64,000 bases of DNA from Streptomyces sp. HD. GTDB taxonomy: Bacteria; Actinomycetota; Actinomycetes; Streptomycetales; Streptomycetaceae. This document shows positions 59,728-64,000 of this stretch, in pieces. A program made the position numbers and the translations under genes. The DNA is taken from NCBI RefSeq assembly GCF_028369295.1, contig NZ_JAQMYP010000025.1, forward strand, positions 81,884-145,883, written 5' to 3'. The notes beneath the pieces are model-generated. The model did not search any database, had not been told where the DNA came from, and saw only the letters and a list, made by a program, of their open reading frames with translations. Positions within the stretch are counted from its first letter, which is position 1. Every line of letters begins with the position of its first letter.

Positions 59728-59742
59728 CTGACGGACCGTCAG
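59728..59742. promoter_or_regulatory. Regulon operator site I: exact CTGAC-N5-GTCAG
   Basis: CTGACGGACCGTCAG lies 8 bp upstream of TACCGT (59751-59756), a -10 candidate that is 7 nt from ATG 59764, which would give a leaderless amidohydrolase mRNA. Confidence 0.78.
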
Positions 59743-59763
59743 ATCGGCGCTACCGTGACGGAC

Positions 59764-60996
59764 ATGGACACCGAGACCGCGTTTCCCCTGATCATCTCCG
59801 TCGACGACCACACCGTGGAACCGCCCACCGTGTGGCAGGACCGGCTGCCCAAGAGGTACCTCGACACGGGTCCGCGCACCGTCCGCGCGCCCCTGAAGGA
59901 AATGACCTTCCTGGGCGGCCGGTTCAAGCCGGTCATGGGCCGGCCGGGCGACGACGGCCCGCTCGGCGACTGGTGGGTGTACGAGGACCTGCACCGGCCC
60001 CTGACCCGCCTCGACACCGCCGTCGGCTACAACAGGGACGAGATCAAGCTCGAAGTCATCACCTACGAGCAGATGCGCCCGGGTTCGTACGACGTTCCCG
60101 AGCGCCTCGCCGACATGGACGTCAACCACGTCCAGTCCGCGCTCTGCTTCCCGACCTTCCCCCGCTTCTGCGGACAGACCTTCACCGAGGCCAAGGACCA
60201 TGAGCTGGGCCTGCTGTGCGTCCAGGCCTACAACGACTGGATGGTGGAGGAGTGGTGCGGGCCCGCGGCCCAGGGGCGGCTCATTCCGCTCACCCTCATC
60301 CCGCTCTGGGACGCCGAGCTGGCCGCCGCCGAGGTCCGCCGCAACGCCGCACGCGGTGTGCGTGCCGTCGCCTTCTCCGAGATACCCCCGCACCTCGGGC
60401 TCCCGTCCGTCCACACCGACGCCTGGGACCCCTTCCTCGCCGCCTGCGACGAGACCGGCACCGTGGTCGCCATGCACATCGGCTCGTCCAGCCGGATGCC
60501 CTCCACCTCCGCAGACGCCCCGCCCGCCGTCGGCTCCACCATCACCTTCGCCAACTGCTGCTTCTCGATGGTCGACTGGCTGATGAGCGGCAAGTTCGAG
60601 CGCTTCCCCAACCTCAGGATCATGTACGCGGAGGGCCAGATCGGCTGGATCCCGTACATCCTGGAGCGCGCCGACGTCGTGTGGGAGGAGAACCGGGGCT
60701 GGGGCGGGGTCGCCGACAAGGTGCACCGGCCGCCGTCCGAGCTGTTCGCCGACCATGTATACGGTTGCTTCTTCGACGACGCCTTCGGGCTCAGGAACCT
60801 GGACTCGATCGGCCTCGGCAACGTCCTCTACGAGACCGACTACCCCCACTCCGACTCCACCTGGCCGAAGTCCCGCGAGGTCGGCGAGGCGCAGATGGGG
60901 CACCTGGACCCCGAGGTCGTCGAGCGGATCGTGCGCGGCAACGCGATCGAGCTGCTGGGGCTGACCCCGGACGGCCGCTGGGACGGGACGCGATGA
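59764..60996 (+). CDS. Amidohydrolase family protein (ACMSD-like)
   Basis: 410 residues from ATG 59764 (GTG 59755 is possible). Amidohydrolase-2 features: SVDDHTVEPPTVWQDRLPKR at the N-terminus where the family has its metal-binding motif, VVAMHIGSSSRMPS, RIMYAEGQIGWIPYILERAD, and NVLYETDYPHSDSTWPKSRE near the end with the conserved Asp. Relatives decarboxylate or hydrolyse ring-derived acids and are frequent in actinobacterial steroid and aromatic clusters. Operator I puts it in the acyl-CoA regulon. It is transcribed away from afsR. Confidence 0.9.
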   Translation: MDTETAFPLIISVDDHTVEPPTVWQDRLPKRYLDTGPRTVRAPLKEMTFLGGRFKPVMGRPGDDGPLGDWWVYEDLHRPLTRLDTAVGYNRDEIKLEVITYEQMRPGSYDVPERLADMDVNHVQSALCFPTFPRFCGQTFTEAKDHELGLLCVQAYNDWMVEEWCGPAAQGRLIPLTLIPLWDAELAAAEVRRNAARGVRAVAFSEIPPHLGLPSVHTDAWDPFLAACDETGTVVAMHIGSSSRMPSTSADAPPAVGSTITFANCCFSMVDWLMSGKFERFPNLRIMYAEGQIGWIPYILERADVVWEENRGWGGVADKVHRPPSELFADHVYGCFFDDAFGLRNLDSIGLGNVLYETDYPHSDSTWPKSREVGEAQMGHLDPEVVERIVRGNAIELLGLTPDGRWDGTR

Positions 60997-61145
60997 GTCC
61001 GTCGTACCGGTTTCGGCCACGGTAATCGAATCGCAATCAAAAACGGCTGAACGGAACCCCGACCCCGTAGACGCCATCTTCCACTCCGAGGCTCGAAGGT
61101 CTCGAAACAGGCATTACGGATAAATCACTACGGGTCGGGGCAGTC

Positions 61146-62738
61146 ATGGCTCTCCAGCAGGCGCAGGTCACTGTCGTCGTCATCGGGTACGACGACGCCG
61201 CCCATGTGGCGGACGCGGTGCGTTCGGCGCTCGCGCAGGGGCCGTCCGTCCGTGAGGTGATCGCGGTCGACGACTGCTCGTCGGACGGCAGCGTGGCGCT
61301 GCTCGAAGGCATGGCCGCCGAGGAATCCCGCCTGAAGGTGATCCGGCGCCCGACCAACAGCGGCGGCTGCGGCACCCCGCGCAACGACGGGCTGAACGCC
61401 GCGACCTCCCCCTATGTGATGTTCCTGGACAGCGACGACGTCCTGCCGCCGGGCGCCGTCGACGCACTGCTGGAGGCGGCCGCGCGGCACTACGCGCCGG
61501 TCGCGGCCGGGCTGTGCCTGCGCAAGGAGCTGCCCTCCGGGCGCGAGACCCCCTGGCAGCCCGAGCTGTACACCAGCCGCGCGCTGGTCGCCCACCCCGA
61601 CCGACGGGTGAGCCTGGTGCGCGACACGCTCTGCGTCAACAAGCTCTACCGCACCGACTTCCTGCGCGACCACGGCATCAGCTTCCCCGAGGGCCGCTTC
61701 CCCTACGAGGACTTCGTCTTCACCGCGCGCGTCCTGGCCGCCGCGCCGAGCGTCGCGCTGACCCCCGAGCCCGTGTACATCTGGCACGTGCGCCGGTCGG
61801 CGACCCGGCTGTCCATCTCCCTCGACCGCGCGAACATCGCCAACTGGCGCGCCCGGACCGACGCCGACCAGCTGTCGTACGACATCCTGCTGGGCGCCGG
61901 GGAGAAGCGGCTGGCGCAGGCGACGCGGGCCCGCTTCCTCGACCACTCCCTGCGCATGTACGCGCGCGAGCTGCATCTGCGCAGCGAGGAGTACCGGCGC
62001 GAGTGGTGGACCGTCACCCGCGCGTACCTCGCCTCCTTCGACGAGGGCGACTTCGCGTCGGCGCCCGCGCCCGGCCGGGTCGTCGCCCGGGTGATCCTCG
62101 CCTCCGAGGAGCCGTGCGACCTGGACCGGCTCAAGGAGTTCGCGGCCCGCCCGGCCCGGCTGAACCCGCCCTACGCGCGCGCGGACGACGGCACCCCGGT
62201 CTGGTCGGCGGAGCTGCCCCAGGTGGAGCTGGACCACCTCCTGGTCCGCCCCGTGCACGTGCTGCCCGCCGCCGTCGACGCCGAACTGCGCCCCCGCGTG
62301 CTCGGGACGAGGCTCCGGCTGCGCCTGCACGAGATGTACGGGCGGATGGCGCAGACCGGACCGGAGGCCGTCGAGACCGAGTTCGTGGAGCGGGACAACG
62401 GCCGGGTGGGATTCTCCGGCACGGCTCCCCTCACGGCCGACCCGGGCGCCGACACCTGGTCGGCCGAGTTCCCGCTCGACCTGGCGGCGCTGGGCCGCGG
62501 CACCTGGGACCTCAAGCTCCGGCTGCGCTTCAAGGACGGCACCCACCGCGAGATCACCGCCCACGCGGTCGCGGGCGCCGGGCTGCTGAGCCGGTGCGCC
62601 CTGCCGAGCCTGCGGCACGCCGTGCTGCTGGTGCAGCCGTACGCCACCCACTCGGGGGCGCTGGCGGTGCGGCTCGCGCCCGGTCTGAGCGGGGTGACCG
62701 ACGTCGTACGCCGTCGCCTCCAGCGCTTCTTCCGCTGA
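61146..62738 (+). CDS. Family 2 glycosyltransferase
   Basis: 530 residues. GT-A fold: VTVVVIGYDDAAHVADAVRS, EVIAVDDCSSDGSVALLEGM and the metal-binding LDSDDVLPPGAVDALLEA (DxD). A ~280-residue C-terminal part without family resemblance follows (LDLAALGRGTWDLKLRLRFK is beta-rich), as in enzymes that build teichoic-acid-like or capsule polymers. No membrane segment. ATG 61146 begins the family's first strand within ~8 residues. It precedes galE by 62 bp and may use the UDP-galactose that GalE supplies. Confidence 0.92.
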   Translation: MALQQAQVTVVVIGYDDAAHVADAVRSALAQGPSVREVIAVDDCSSDGSVALLEGMAAEESRLKVIRRPTNSGGCGTPRNDGLNAATSPYVMFLDSDDVLPPGAVDALLEAAARHYAPVAAGLCLRKELPSGRETPWQPELYTSRALVAHPDRRVSLVRDTLCVNKLYRTDFLRDHGISFPEGRFPYEDFVFTARVLAAAPSVALTPEPVYIWHVRRSATRLSISLDRANIANWRARTDADQLSYDILLGAGEKRLAQATRARFLDHSLRMYARELHLRSEEYRREWWTVTRAYLASFDEGDFASAPAPGRVVARVILASEEPCDLDRLKEFAARPARLNPPYARADDGTPVWSAELPQVELDHLLVRPVHVLPAAVDAELRPRVLGTRLRLRLHEMYGRMAQTGPEAVETEFVERDNGRVGFSGTAPLTADPGADTWSAEFPLDLAALGRGTWDLKLRLRFKDGTHREITAHAVAGAGLLSRCALPSLRHAVLLVQPYATHSGALAVRLAPGLSGVTDVVRRRLQRFFR

Positions 62739-62800
62739 CTCTCGACTACGCTGACCTGCGGCTTCTCTGGTTTCCACCCATTTTCAACGAAGGGCTGTAC

Positions 62801-63769
62801 ATGACCTGGCTGATCACCGGTGGCGCCGGCTACATCGGGGCGCACGTCGTGCGCGCGATGCTGGACGCGGGCGAACGAGCCGTCGTCTACGACGACTTGT
62901 CCACGGGGATCGCCGAACGGATCCCCGACGGGGTGCCGCTGGTCGTCGGCTCCACGCTGGACGGTGAGCTGCTCGGGCGCGCCATCCGGGACCACGGCAT
63001 CACCGGCGTCGTGCACCTCGCGGCGAAGAAGCAGGTCGGCGAGTCCGTCGAACAACCACTGCACTACTACCGGGAGAACATCGAGGGCCTGCGCACCCTG
63101 CTCTCCGCGGTCACCGAGGCCGGGGTCGCCTCGTTCGTGTTCTCGTCCTCGGCCGCCGTCTACGGCATGCCGGATGTGGACCTCGTCACCGAGGAGACGC
63201 CCTGCGAGCCGATGAGCCCGTACGGCGAGACCAAGCTGGCCGGCGAATGGCTGGTGCGGGCCACCGGCCGGGCCACCGGGCTGTCGACGGCCTCGCTCCG
63301 CTACTTCAACGTGGCCGGCGCGGCGAGCCCCGAGCTGGCCGACACCGGGGTCTTCAACCTCGTCCCCATGGTGTTCGAGAAGCTCACCGAGGGCGCCGCG
63401 CCGCGGATCTTCGGCGCCGACTACCCGACCCCCGACGGGACCTGTGTCCGTGACTACATCCACGTCGTCGACCTGGCGGAGGCCCATGTGGCGACCGCGC
63501 GGCGGCTGAGCGCGGCACCGGGCACGGACCTCACGCTCAACATCGGGCGCGGGGAGGGCGTCTCGGTGCGCGAGATGATCGACCGGATCAACACGCTCAC
63601 CGGCCACGGCCTGCCCCCCGAGGTCATGGACCGGCGGCCGGGCGACCCCGCCCGGGTCGTCGCCTCGGACGACCGGGTCACGACGGAGCTGGGCTGGAAG
63701 GCGCGGTACGGGGTGGACGACATGATCGCGTCCGCCTGGGCGGGCTGGACGGCGAACCACCCCGCCTGA
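62801..63769 (+). CDS. galE: UDP-glucose 4-epimerase
   Basis: 322 residues. NAD motif TGGAGYIGAHVVRAMLDAGE, then VVHLAAKKQVGESVEQPLHY, catalytic Ser in FVFSSSAAVYG and Tyr-Lys in SPYGETKLAGEW, and substrate residues in LRYFNVAGA and CVRDYIHVVDLAEAHV. Interconverts UDP-glucose and UDP-galactose. ATG 62801 is preceded by GAAGGG. Last gene of the window, followed directly by the artefactual G/C run. Confidence 0.96.
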   Translation: MTWLITGGAGYIGAHVVRAMLDAGERAVVYDDLSTGIAERIPDGVPLVVGSTLDGELLGRAIRDHGITGVVHLAAKKQVGESVEQPLHYYRENIEGLRTLLSAVTEAGVASFVFSSSAAVYGMPDVDLVTEETPCEPMSPYGETKLAGEWLVRATGRATGLSTASLRYFNVAGAASPELADTGVFNLVPMVFEKLTEGAAPRIFGADYPTPDGTCVRDYIHVVDLAEAHVATARRLSAAPGTDLTLNIGRGEGVSVREMIDRINTLTGHGLPPEVMDRRPGDPARVVASDDRVTTELGWKARYGVDDMIASAWAGWTANHPA

Positions 63770-63786
63770 GACTCCGAAGACTCCGT

Positions 63787-64000
<214 letters not shown>

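Larger units (their letters stand above)
59357..59754. other. afsR upstream region carrying a MITE
   Basis: 398-bp intergenic region. Bases 59370-59588 are the MITE; the remaining ~140 bp before the amidohydrolase gene include operator I (59728-59742). The original afsR promoter must lie upstream of the MITE, in the ~140 bp it shares with the divergent gene, or within the MITE itself. Confidence 0.7.

Overview
This is a chromosomal window from a Streptomyces. It has very high GC with G/C-rich third positions, many GTG starts, the developmental/antibiotic regulatory genes kbpA, afsK, afsS and afsR, a CabD-type EF-hand protein, and ECF sigma/anti-sigma and STAS/HATPase regulators. I see no rRNA, tRNA, CRISPR array or prophage. 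The last ~215 bases are an almost pure G/C homopolymer and look like an assembly or sequencing artefact at a contig end.

Layout. 1-9.9 kb is conserved core: a TPR regulator cut by the window start, a proline-rich membrane protein, a lipoprotein ABC solute receptor, an SCO4402-like protein, purU, an ECF sigma factor with its zinc-finger anti-sigma factor, a STAS antagonist and cabD. 9.9-31.1 kb is mainly acyl-CoA metabolism (AMP- and ADP-forming CoA ligases, three acyl-CoA dehydrogenases, SDR, alcohol dehydrogenase, enoyl-CoA hydratase, cyclase, flavin reductase, two FAD oxidases), broken up by two TnpB-type insertion elements, an MFS remnant and a GlxA-type regulator/MFS pair. 31.5-36.5 kb holds a methyltransferase, a GYD protein and an unfamiliar operon of a small secreted cysteine protein with an ABC transporter. 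37-47.7 kb mixes more acyl-CoA genes (DoxX/DUF35, thiolase-like protein, acyl-CoA dehydrogenase) with acetyltransferases, a secreted Tap-like peptidase, pdxH and a LysE/Lrp pair. 47-59.4 kb is the afs locus: TetR, kbpA, afsK, a secreted protein, then an acyl-CoA block (enoyl-CoA hydratase, DUF35, thiolase-like protein, FadD3-like ligase), then afsS and afsR. 59.7-63.8 kb has an amidohydrolase, a glycosyltransferase and galE.

How the genes work together. The main new observation is one palindrome, CTGAC-N5-GTCAG. I found it eight times exactly and several more times with one or two mismatches, all in the promoters of the scattered acyl-CoA genes from 11.4 to 59.7 kb. It ties at least ten operons into one apparent repressor regulon. 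Its enzymes could activate, dehydrogenate, hydrate, oxidise and cleave an unknown hydrophobic (ring- or side-chain-bearing) acid, in the style of actinobacterial steroid catabolism but without the signature steroid ring-cleavage genes. A degenerate copy overlaps the start of the TetR gene beside kbpA/afsK, making that TetR the best candidate regulator.

Other notable signals are a 219-bp MITE with perfect 19-bp inverted repeats inserted 13 bp upstream of the afsR start codon, SARP-type 11-bp-spaced repeats upstream of afsS, a frameshifted tnpB, and several short tandem repeat arrays lying exactly on gene ends.
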